DNA of 17,731 nucleotides from CAZFZQ01 sp964522845 (lineage in GTDB: Bacteria; Patescibacteriota; Patescibacteriia; GCA-002772895). The position numbers and the translations under genes are program-made. The notes beneath the pieces are model-generated. The model ran no database searches. It was not told the DNA's origin and worked only from the letters and a program-made list of their open reading frames with translations. Position 1 is the first letter of the stretch; every line of letters begins with the position of its first letter. This document shows positions 5,294 to 11,847 of the stretch, one piece after another. The stretch is from positions 1 to 17,731 of the forward strand of contig CAZFZQ010000014.1 in NCBI GenBank assembly GCA_964522845.1, in the 5' to 3' direction.

Positions 5294-7156
5294 TTACACC
5301 TCTATCAACACCGGCAGGATCATGGGGCGCTTTTCGGTTTTGGAGAAAAGAAATTGGCCGATGTCATTGCGGATTTTGCCTTTGATGTAGTCCTCAAACG
5401 TGGGCGAGCGATGGTCGGAATCTTTCAGCAAGTGCTTCACGCGCGCGCGGGTTTTTTCTATCAAGTCTTTGCTTTCTTTAAGATAAACAAATCCGCGGGA
5501 GATAATATCCGGATTGCCGAGAAGTTCGCCGGTTTTTAAATCCATGGTCACAATCACGACAAACATTCCGTCTTCCGACAATTGTTTTCTGTCGCGGAGT
5601 ACCACGTCGTTGGAATCCGACACGCCCAAGCCGTCCACCATCACATAATCAGCCGGCACGTGCTCATCCAAAAGACGGCCGCCGGCGCGGGAAAATTCCG
5701 CCACCTGGCCGTTGTCCATGACAAAAATATTTTTTTCATTAAACCCGATGCTCTCCGCCAATTTTTTTGCTTCCACCAGCATGTAGTGATAAGCATAGAC
5801 GGGCAGATAATAGTCAGGCTTGATTTGTTTCAAAATCCTGATGTTATCCTCGCGGTTGGCATGCCCCGAAACGTGGATGTTCATTATTTCGCCATGAATC
5901 ACGTTCGCGGACTGGCGGTAAATGCTGTCTTTTAATTTTTGGATGCTCCGTTCGTTGCCGGGAATTATGGAAGAAGAAAAAATAATGGTGTCGGTTTTTT
6001 TGATTTTTAGCGAACGGTGCTCGCCGTTTACCACGCGGAAAAATACCGCGTTGCTCTCCCCTTGCGCGCCGGTCACAAGTATCACCAATTTTTGGTCCGG
6101 ATAATTATGGATTTCGTCAATCTTTATTATCGTGCCTTTGCCCGCTTTGATGTAGCCCAATTTTTTGGCGATTTCCAGATTGGTGCGCATGCTGTATCCG
6201 TCAACCGCAACTTTTTTGCCCATTTGTTCCGCCACTTCAATTATCCAATTGATGCGTTCAATCTGCGACGCGAACGTGCCAATAATTACGCGTCCGTCCG
6301 CTTCTTTCAAAATCTGCGTGAGATTTTTTTTCATTGCTGTGGAATTGGCGGAGGGGCGCACGTCAATCACGCCCAAACTTTCGCTCATCAAAATAAGGGG
6401 GCGTTTTAATTTTGATAAAAAGCTGTAATCCATGGTCGCCCGGCCAGCATCGTCTTTTTCCAGGGTCCAATCGCCCAAATGCACAGCTGTGGCGGACGGA
6501 GTTTCAATTGAAAGGCCGACGGCATCCATAATTGAGTGTTCAACTTTGAAAAATCTCACTTTGAAAGCGCCGAATTTCAACACATCATTCAGACTTTTTA
6601 TTTCCATGGTTTTTAGTTGTTTGACGCTCGAGGCTTTGTAATCTTCTTGGCGGTGTTTCAAAAACGCCAAAGTGAGCGGCCGGCCAACAACGAGCGGATA
6701 GCCCAAGCGTTCCAAAAGAATGGGCGCGGCGCCGATGTGGTCCATGTGGGCGTGCGAAAATATCACGGCCTTAATGCGTTTTTCTTTGCCTTTTAGATAA
6801 TCAATGTTGGGGATGACATAATCAATGCCCGGCATATCTTCTTCCGGAAATTGCAAACCCATATCCAAAATAATGATGTCCTGGCCATATTCAAAAATGG
6901 TCATATTGCGGCCGACTTCTTCCATTCCGCCCAAAGGAATTATGCGCAATTTCGCGCCTTTTGTTTCTGTTTGGTGCTGCCTGTCCCGCGACCCGTCCCG
7001 CGTAGCTTTACCGTGTCGCTCCGTAGCTTCATGCGAAGGGCGAGCGAAGTGGGAAGCTCCTGGTAATCCGGGAGCGGAGTGGGATTGTGAGTGTCTATTT
7101 TTTCCGAAAAATCTTCTCGGCTTATGTTTCTTTTCTTGTTTTTTTTCTACTATCAT
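5294..7156 (-). CDS. rnj: Ribonuclease J (metallo-beta-lactamase / beta-CASP)
   Basis: A 620-aa protein. Residues 1-67 are a basic, repeat-derived extension. The MBL core starts at about 70 (LRIIPLGGMEEVGRNM) and has the metal motif HAHMDH at 135-140. EHSIMD and the HLGDW Asp follow, then the beta-CASP region (GTFASQIERI, GYSMRTN, TGAQGES, SSIIPGNE, HVSGHANRED). The C-terminal domain contains VDGLGVSDSN, LRDRKQLSEDG and SRGFVY, and ends in RPMILPVLIEV. This order is RNase J, a 5'-exo/endonuclease of cytoplasmic RNA decay and maturation. The expected Zn-ligand motif PVHGE reads PVYAY, with a His three residues later (YHYML). The start codon abuts a MITE-like element (7158-7306), and no SD is seen. 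A hairpin terminator lies downstream. Confidence 0.95.
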   Translation of the reverse strand: MIVEKKQEKKHKPRRFFGKNRHSQSHSAPGLPGASHFARPSHEATERHGKATRDGSRDRQHQTETKGAKLRIIPLGGMEEVGRNMTIFEYGQDIIILDMGLQFPEEDMPGIDYVIPNIDYLKGKEKRIKAVIFSHAHMDHIGAAPILLERLGYPLVVGRPLTLAFLKHRQEDYKASSVKQLKTMEIKSLNDVLKFGAFKVRFFKVEHSIMDAVGLSIETPSATAVHLGDWTLEKDDAGRATMDYSFLSKLKRPLILMSESLGVIDVRPSANSTAMKKNLTQILKEADGRVIIGTFASQIERINWIIEVAEQMGKKVAVDGYSMRTNLEIAKKLGYIKAGKGTIIKIDEIHNYPDQKLVILVTGAQGESNAVFFRVVNGEHRSLKIKKTDTIIFSSSIIPGNERSIQKLKDSIYRQSANVIHGEIMNIHVSGHANREDNIRILKQIKPDYYLPVYAYHYMLVEAKKLAESIGFNEKNIFVMDNGQVAEFSRAGGRLLDEHVPADYVMVDGLGVSDSNDVVLRDRKQLSEDGMFVVIVTMDLKTGELLGNPDIISRGFVYLKESKDLIEKTRARVKHLLKDSDHRSPTFEDYIKGKIRNDIGQFLFSKTEKRPMILPVLIEV

Positions 7157-7157
7157 A

Positions 7158-7306
7158 CCCAGTAAGACAACTTTGAAAATAATTAGTTAAAATAATTTAA
7201 ACTAATACTAAAGTCATTCTTAACGTTTTAAGTTTTTCCCAGTTACCATAAATGTTTCGCCCGTTATGCCAAAGGCATAACGAAGGTCAAAGTTGGTCTT
7301 ACTGGG
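7158..7306. mobile_element. MITE-like element, 149 bp, with terminal inverted repeats
   Basis: The left end CCCAGTAAGACAACTTT (7158-7174) is the inverse of the right end AAAGTTGGTCTTACTGGG (7289-7306): 11 bp perfect, then 6 more pairs after a 1-nt bulge. CATA occurs directly outside both ends (7154-7157 and 7307-7310), as expected for a 4-bp target duplication. Inside are a hairpin GTTATGCC-AAA-GGCATAAC (7263-7281) and an AT-rich inverted repeat (7182-7206). There is no ORF. The left CATA contains the RNase J start codon (ATG on the minus strand). Confidence 0.5.
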
Positions 7307-7333
7307 CATAATTAATTTATTTTTTAATTTTAA

Positions 7334-7416
7334 TGCCCGGGGAGAGATTTGAACTCTCACGGGATTACTCCCATAGCGCCCTGAACGCTACGTGTCTACC
7401 GTTTCACCACCCGGGC
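7334..7416 (-). tRNA. tRNA-Leu (anticodon CAG)
   Basis: On the minus strand, acceptor GCCCGGG (7416-7410) pairs with CCCGGGC near 7335. The anticodon stem TAGCG/CGCTA holds loop TTCAGGG, giving anticodon CAG, which reads CUG. A long variable arm (GGGA/TCCC) marks a class II tRNA, as expected for Leu. The T arm is GAGAG-TTCAAAT-CTCTC, and the discriminator is A at 7334. No CCA is encoded, so CCA must be added after transcription. It begins 12 nt after the stop of the peptide-binding protein gene in the same direction and is probably processed from that transcript or has a promoter within its 3' end. Confidence 0.95.
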
Positions 7417-7428
7417 GGGTGATAAATT

Positions 7429-9261
7429 TTATTTTAACGTTCTCTTAGTATTTATATATCCCGCCATAATATTGCGCCAGCGGTCGGACGGAGTGTAGAG
7501 CGCGGAAATTTCCACGCCTTTAATTCTTGAATCCATCAAATAAGCGTATTTGGGCTGCCACAAAAATATGGTTGGAAAATCTTCCAAAAGAAGCGTTTGA
7601 AATTCTTCATATTTTTTCTGGCGCACCACTTTGTCCGACGCCTGCCGCGCGGCTTCAAGCAACATATCAACTTTTGAATTGGAATATTGCGCCAAATTCA
7701 ACCCCGGATACCGGAGCGCGGAGCTGTGCCAATACGAATACGGATCCAAATCCGGACCGTACATTTCGCCAAAAAGCAGGGCCTGATATTTTCTACCGTC
7801 AATTACATCTTTGATAATGTTGTCCGCGGCAACCACATTTACCGCTACATCAACGCCGATTTCTTTCCAATTGTCTTTAATAATGTTGGCGGCGGCGACA
7901 TTTTGCGCTTTATCAATGGTTGTTAAAACTATTTTTAAAGGCGTTTTCTTTTTATCAACACGGATGGCATTGCCGTCTTTTAACGCCCAGCCGGCTTGCA
8001 GTAAAATATTTTTGGCCGCTTCCTTATCATAATAAATATGGCTGATTTTTTCATCATACCCCGGATAGCCCGGCAAAATCGGACCGGAAATAGGCATACC
8101 ATCGCCCGAAAGTACATCGTTCAAAATTTTATTTCTATCAATGGCCAAAGCCAGCGCCCTCTTCACGGACTTGTCTTTCAGGATATTATTTTCTTTGCCG
8201 TTAAAAAAGATGGCGTTGAATTGCGGCAGAACAATGTCATGGGACTCCAAACGGCTTTTTAATTTCAAAACGCTTCTCGCCTCGGCCGGAACATACGCCA
8301 ATCCGTCAATCTGGTGGTTGTCCAGGGCGTTGGCCGCGGAAACATAATCCGGATAAAATTTTAAAGTAATGGTTTTAATGTTCGTTTTCGTTCCGTAAAA
8401 ATTTTCATTCCGTTCCAGCGTATAAGATTTCACAACGCCAACCTTGTCTTGAATGAATGACTTGAAAGCATAGGGGCCCGAACCCACTGGCCGGGTATTC
8501 GCGGGTGCCGAATAAATGCTGGCCACGGGCACGTGCTCCCAAATATGTTTTGGCAAAATGCCCAAAGTCGCCAGGGTTAAAAATGAACCGTAGGCTTTGC
8601 TTAGTTGAAATTGCACGGTCTGTCCGTTAATTTTTTTCGCGGAAACTTCAGACCAAGCCGGGCGCAACGGACTTTGATATTTATCATTTTTAATCGTGTC
8701 GATTGTAAAAATAACATCGTCCGCGGTTACGGGTTTGCCGTCGCTCCACAGGGCCTTGGCGCGAATCGTAAAAGTATATGTTTTCTCATCATCGCTCACT
8801 TTATAATCCGACGCCAAATCCTGGACAATAACTCCCCTCGCGTTTCGCATCATCAGCCCTGAAAAAACCAAAGCCGACAAATCTTTATCAACCTCGCTGG
8901 ACTGGCTGTACAAAGGATTTACCAAATGCGGGTATCCGACGATGCCTTCCGAATATTCTCCGCCCGGCGCGGGAATGATTTTTGTGTTGTTCAAATAAAA
9001 CAAAGATGCGAGCCCCAAAAACGAAATTGCGAACAAGGCGAGAAAAAGCAAAAGCGCGGTTTTTTCTTTGCCGGACAAAAAACGCGGCAAATAAAGTATT
9101 TGTGAAAAACGGGGAAAACGCCGTTTTTTTAAAACACCCAAAACGGCTTTTTTTTCTATGTCTTGTTTTTCGCGTCGTTTGGAAAGTTCTTTGAATCTTT
9201 CGATCCGGTACTTCAGTCCGTTCCAGATGTTAAGCAAAAAATTGAGAATTTTTTGAGGCAC
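7429..9261 (-). CDS. Peptide ABC transporter substrate-binding protein (SBP_bac_5 family), membrane-anchored
   Basis: A 610-aa protein. It has a basic N-terminal cytoplasmic stretch (1-66) and one membrane anchor at about 68-90 (LLLFLALFAISFLGL). The extracytoplasmic domain starts at about 95 with an EGIVGYPHLVNPLYSQ segment and VDKDLSALVFSGLM, then TYTFTIRAKALWSDGKPVTADDV, the classic OppA/DppA-type signature, and later KSVKRALALAIDRNKIL and a C-terminal FPTIFLWQPKY. The family binds oligopeptides or similar ligands for import. There is no lipobox; a TM anchor replaces it. No permease or ATPase genes are nearby, so the partner is unknown. The start is GTG at 9261, without an SD. The upstream region is a repeat array, so the start is the least certain part. 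Confidence 0.88.
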   Translation of the reverse strand: MPQKILNFLLNIWNGLKYRIERFKELSKRREKQDIEKKAVLGVLKKRRFPRFSQILYLPRFLSGKEKTALLLFLALFAISFLGLASLFYLNNTKIIPAPGGEYSEGIVGYPHLVNPLYSQSSEVDKDLSALVFSGLMMRNARGVIVQDLASDYKVSDDEKTYTFTIRAKALWSDGKPVTADDVIFTIDTIKNDKYQSPLRPAWSEVSAKKINGQTVQFQLSKAYGSFLTLATLGILPKHIWEHVPVASIYSAPANTRPVGSGPYAFKSFIQDKVGVVKSYTLERNENFYGTKTNIKTITLKFYPDYVSAANALDNHQIDGLAYVPAEARSVLKLKSRLESHDIVLPQFNAIFFNGKENNILKDKSVKRALALAIDRNKILNDVLSGDGMPISGPILPGYPGYDEKISHIYYDKEAAKNILLQAGWALKDGNAIRVDKKKTPLKIVLTTIDKAQNVAAANIIKDNWKEIGVDVAVNVVAADNIIKDVIDGRKYQALLFGEMYGPDLDPYSYWHSSALRYPGLNLAQYSNSKVDMLLEAARQASDKVVRQKKYEEFQTLLLEDFPTIFLWQPKYAYLMDSRIKGVEISALYTPSDRWRNIMAGYINTKRTLK

Positions 9262-9267
9262 AATAAA

Positions 9268-9383
9268 TAGGTTAGTAGGTGGTTAGGTTAGTAGGTGATT
9301 AGGAAGAATTAGGAAATCAAGATTGTCGCGAAGCGACACCTTAACCTACCAACCTAAAAACCTATAACCTAACAACCTATACA
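9268..9383. repeat. GGTTAG-type repeat array with inverted arms
   Basis: Two tandem 16-bp units TAGGTTAGTAGGTGRT (9268-9283, 9284-9299). After a small hairpin (TGTCGC-GAA-GCGACA, 9324-9338), inverse-orientation blocks follow: ACCTACCAACCTA (9344-9356, 12 of 13 positions match the inverse of the first) and CCTATAACCTAACAACCTATA. It fills the gap between secG and the peptide-binding protein gene and overlaps the secG 3' end slightly. No ORF or T-run is seen. Confidence 0.7.
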
Positions 9384-9598
9384 AAAATCAACGCGAGAGA
9401 GAGGCCGAGAAAGATGACGGCCAAAATGATAGATGCGATGTGAAGAGTTTTTTCCACGCCGCGCTTGGTGCGGAAAATCATTCCTTCCCCGCCGAAAGCC
9501 GCGCCGAGTCCGGTACCGCGCGCCTGAAGCAAAATAGCGACTATAAACAAAACCGAGACCACGATTTGAACGATATTTATAATAAGCTTGAGGTTCAT
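9377..9598 (-). CDS. secG: Protein translocase subunit SecG
   Basis: A 73-aa protein with two membrane helices (about 4-24 and 51-72) joined by the conserved loop LLQARGTGLGAAFGGEG and an FRTKRG segment. This is the full and usual form of SecG, the accessory subunit of the SecYEG protein-export channel. The start at 9598 is set by the family start (MNLKLIINIVQ) and by a consensus promoter 9 nt upstream; an open frame continues upstream but only through repeat DNA. There is no SD, and the mRNA is probably leaderless. The repeat array at 9268-9383 begins at its 3' end. Confidence 0.95.
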   Translation of the reverse strand: MNLKLIINIVQIVVSVLFIVAILLQARGTGLGAAFGGEGMIFRTKRGVEKTLHIASIILAVIFLGLSLALIFV

Positions 9599-9607
9599 AA
9601 TAATAGT

Positions 9608-9636
9608 ATTATAACAAACTTTGCGATTTTTGTCAA
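9608..9636 (-). promoter_or_regulatory. Consensus sigma70-type promoter of secG
   Basis: On the minus strand, TTGACA (9636-9631), exactly 17 bp, then TATAAT (9613-9608). Both hexamers match consensus. Transcription should begin around 9601, about 3 nt before the ATG at 9598. Confidence 0.88.
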
Positions 9637-9654
9637 GACCCTTTCTCTCCACTC

Positions 9655-9795
9655 TGTCATTCCCGCGAAGGCTCGCCTCGCTGAAGCTTTGGCGAAGCGG
9701 GCGGGAATCCAGGCTACTCATTTACTGGATCCCCGAATAGTTGCCTATCAATTACTGGGTCCCCGCCTTCGCGGGGATAAACTTGAGGATGACAA
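9655..9795. repeat. Inverted pair of REP-like palindromes
   Basis: The first unit (9655-9711) runs TGTCATTCCCGC...GCGGGAATCCAG. The second (about 9754-9795) runs CTGGGTCCCCGC-CTTC-GCGGGGA and ends GAGGATGACA. They face opposite ways. A partial third block (TTACTGGATCCCCG, 9722-9735) duplicates the start of the second. There is no gene here. The pair separates secG from the 39-aa gene and resembles composite REP clusters in other bacteria. Confidence 0.7.
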
Positions 9796-9805
9796 GGTAG
9801 TGGTT

Positions 9806-9925
9806 TCACTGCCCGCTAACTTTTTTCTCTATCAATTTTGCCAATTTTTTAACGCCGGCGCCGGAAACTTTGTGCGAGCGGCGCTTGCGGCTTTTTTCTT
9901 CGCGTTTTTCGGCCTTTGTTTTCAT
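9806..9925 (-). CDS. Small basic protein, 39 aa
   Basis: ATG at 9925, TGA at 9806-9808. The product begins MKTKAEKREEKSRKRRSHK and ends with an amphipathic VKKLAKLIEKKVSGQ. About half the residues are Lys, Arg or Glu; there are no cysteines or membrane segment. It resembles short nucleic-acid- or ribosome-binding peptides in composition, but I do not recognise a family. Support for being real: an extended -10 (TGA-TATAAT) lies 8 nt before the ATG, the frame ends just before the repeat pair, and it fills the only gap between the repeats and the divergent DsbA-like gene. Chance ORFs of this size occur, so confidence is moderate. Confidence 0.55.
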   Translation of the reverse strand: MKTKAEKREEKSRKRRSHKVSGAGVKKLAKLIEKKVSGQ

Positions 9926-9933
9926 ATCTACTT

Positions 9934-9953
9934 ATTATATCATATGCTATAAT
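9934..9953. promoter_or_regulatory. Overlapping divergent extended -10 promoters
   Basis: The minus-strand box TATAAT (9939-9934) has TG-A upstream. The plus-strand box TATAAT (9948-9953) has TG-C upstream. The two TG elements share the central CATATG (9941-9946), so the whole site is a near-palindrome. Start codons lie 8 nt (9925) and 9 nt (9963) from the boxes. No -35 is recognisable on either side. Confidence 0.7.
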
Positions 9954-9962
9954 AATAGGTAT

Positions 9963-10655
9963 ATGAATTTGGGCATAAAAATAATTTTAATCATTTTAGC
10001 GCTGATTGTGGGCGGATTTTTGGCGCAAATCGGCATTTATGTCTACAAAATAAAAACCGGCAAAATCAGCCCCGCGTATCATTTTAGCGCGGCCAAAAAA
10101 ACTTCCGGCGCGACCGCTCTCTCCGCGGCGGAAATCTTAAATTCCAAAGCGCCATTTTACGGCAGCGCCGATCCGCAATTGACTATCGTGGAATTCGGCA
10201 ATTTCTCCTGCCCCTACTCCAAGGAAGAGGCACCCGTGGCTCGCAAAATGATGATGAAATATAAAAGCCAGATAAAATTTATCTACCGCGATTATCCGAT
10301 GGATGATATTTATCCGGATTCCAGCGCACTGGCTTTGGCCGGAAAATGCGCGGCTGAACAAAACACATTTTTGTTTTGGGCCGTGCATGACAAATTTTAT
10401 GGCGCGGCAACACCCGACGCGCAATCTGCCGGGTCGCAGACCGGCTTGGATAAAAATAAATTTTCCGATTGCATGACAAAACAAAAATACTTGAGCGATT
10501 TGAATAAGGACTTATATGACGGCTACAAAAACGGCGTAGAAGGCACCCCGACTTTTTTCTTTATCAAAAAAGGGGTAGAATCCCAGCCGCTCCGCGTGGA
10601 AGGCGCGATACCAAAAGCGACGTTTGAACAAATTATTCAAAATTTGCTGAAATAA
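9963..10655 (+). CDS. DsbA-like thioredoxin-fold protein with CPYS active site
   Basis: A 230-aa protein. A single N-terminal membrane anchor (about 6-28) puts the domain outside the cytoplasm. The DsbA-type domain (about 65-228) has VEFGNFSCPYSKEEAP with the active-site motif at 83-86, a helical insertion, and the cis-Pro loop GVEGTPTFF (Pro196). Family members usually have CxxC; here the second Cys is Ser, leaving a monothiol CxxS centre. Two other cysteines (129, 170) lie in the helical part. CxxS enzymes can still attack and isomerise disulfides but cannot store one within the motif. The start at 9963 follows an extended -10 by 9 nt. The next gene starts 4 nt after the stop and encodes a Cys-rich exported protein, a likely client. 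Confidence 0.88.
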   Translation: MNLGIKIILIILALIVGGFLAQIGIYVYKIKTGKISPAYHFSAAKKTSGATALSAAEILNSKAPFYGSADPQLTIVEFGNFSCPYSKEEAPVARKMMMKYKSQIKFIYRDYPMDDIYPDSSALALAGKCAAEQNTFLFWAVHDKFYGAATPDAQSAGSQTGLDKNKFSDCMTKQKYLSDLNKDLYDGYKNGVEGTPTFFFIKKGVESQPLRVEGAIPKATFEQIIQNLLK

Positions 10656-10659
10656 TTTT

Positions 10660-11781
10660 ATGAAAAAACTTTTGGCAATTATATTTTTTTCCACACTGGC
10701 GATCGCGTATTTCATGCCGATTGCTGCTTTCGCCCAAAAATCATACTGCTGGCCGAAACAGGATTGCGACAAAGCCAACGGCATTTATACGGAAACACCG
10801 GAATCCAAGAAAGACTGCGTGCAATCACCGGTCAAATATAATTTTTGTTTTCCCAAAGAAGCAGCGGTCAAACTGCAGGTTAATATTGGCACTTTGACAC
10901 AGGCCTCCAGTTTAACCCAATATATTCCGGCTGTCTATAATTATCTGGTTTCCATCGTCTCCATTGTCGCCATCATCATGATCATGGTCGGCGGCTTGCG
11001 GTATCTTACCGCCGGCGGAAATCCCAGCGCTATCACTTCAGCCAAAGAAACGATTCTGGGCGCGGTTATCGGATTATTTTTAACCCTGGGCTCATATGTG
11101 ATATTGCAAACAATAAACCCCGCCCTTACCACCCTGTCATTACCGCCTATAAAAATGGTCGCGCCCCAATCGCTCGCGCAATGGTGCCGAAATGACGGCG
11201 AATTCCAAGGAAAATTTAAATGCGGCGAAAAATATACTCCATCCAGCAAGGAAAAACCGCCCATCAATTCCGGGTATTGCATGGGATCGGCGTGCACGAC
11301 CGCGGGTGAAGGATGTTATAGCGGTACCATACTTCCTTTACGCGATGCGCCAAAATGCTTTCCTGATGTGTTCGGCAAGCTGATAAAGGCTCTCGAAACT
11401 AAAGCATCCGCCTGCAACGGAACAATTAGCAAACAATTGAGCGGGGGTTGCTCATCAATGATTATATTTAGTAATGGACAAATCAATAATCTAGGACTTA
11501 AGAGCTCTCCAACCTTCATGAAATATGTGGAATACTACGCAAATAACACTCCTGGCTTCCTTAGTATAAGTGAAAATGAATTCATTGATTTTAGCTTTAG
11601 CTTAAATGCCGACATGCGTGTTGAATTATGCGCCGAAGTTACTCTCGCTTCAAAGAATGGATTAACATGCGAAAAAAACAAGACGGCTATAGTTTATGTA
11701 GTTGCATCAATTGGCGACGCTTTGGCAAATAAAGATAAAAAATTTCTTGATGCCATAGCGGGGCCGCTTGGCGTCCCATAG
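10660..11781 (+). CDS. T4SS pilin-like (VirB2/TrbC-type) membrane protein with Cys-rich extracellular region
   Basis: A 373-aa protein. A signal peptide (1-25, ending AAFA) is followed by a short Cys-containing segment (26-75). Two membrane helices come next, about 90-115 and 130-152, with the conserved VGGLRYLTAGGNPSAI loop between them. This layout matches the VirB2/TrbC-like T4SS pilin family common in Patescibacteria. The C-terminal 210 residues are unusual for a pilin. They are Cys-rich; the mature protein has 14 cysteines in all. I do not recognise a domain in this tail. The gene is co-transcribed with the DsbA-like gene (4-nt gap). It may form part of a surface pilus or DNA-transfer apparatus; that is inference. 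The hairpin at 11818-11847 ends the operon. Confidence 0.82.
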   Translation: MKKLLAIIFFSTLAIAYFMPIAAFAQKSYCWPKQDCDKANGIYTETPESKKDCVQSPVKYNFCFPKEAAVKLQVNIGTLTQASSLTQYIPAVYNYLVSIVSIVAIIMIMVGGLRYLTAGGNPSAITSAKETILGAVIGLFLTLGSYVILQTINPALTTLSLPPIKMVAPQSLAQWCRNDGEFQGKFKCGEKYTPSSKEKPPINSGYCMGSACTTAGEGCYSGTILPLRDAPKCFPDVFGKLIKALETKASACNGTISKQLSGGCSSMIIFSNGQINNLGLKSSPTFMKYVEYYANNTPGFLSISENEFIDFSFSLNADMRVELCAEVTLASKNGLTCEKNKTAIVYVVASIGDALANKDKKFLDAIAGPLGVP

Positions 11782-11787
11782 CCACCC

Positions 11788-11816
11788 TTGCAACATTGAC
11801 AATTATTAGCTATACT
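11788..11816 (+). promoter_or_regulatory. uvrA promoter
   Basis: TTGCAA (11788-11793), a 17-bp spacer, TATACT (11811-11816). It lies just after the stop of the upstream gene. The expected transcription start is around 11823, 4 nt before the ATG at 11827. Confidence 0.6.
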
Positions 11817-11817
11817 A

Positions 11818-11847
11818 ATGGGAGTAATGAAATCACTCCCATTTTTT
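11818..11847 (+). terminator. Terminator of the pilin operon, overlapping the uvrA start
   Basis: ATGGGAGT (11818-11825), 9-nt loop, ACTCCCAT (11835-11842), then TTTTTT (11842-11847). The 8-bp stem ends transcripts coming from 9963-11781. A transcript started by the uvrA promoter would lack most of the left arm and escape it. Confidence 0.7.

Noticed and set aside
5582..7190. Several plus-strand frames of 60-130 codons opposite RNase J
   Set aside because: They are mirror frames of a strongly conserved gene; no start signals or family patterns.
9440..9952. Long plus-strand frame across secG and the repeat pair
   Set aside because: It is antisense to secG and the 39-aa gene and includes palindromic repeats; no protein-like pattern.
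11818..11820. ATG at 11818 as the uvrA start
   Set aside because: It lies 1 nt after the -10 box, upstream of any plausible transcription start from that promoter, and within the terminator stem of the upstream operon.
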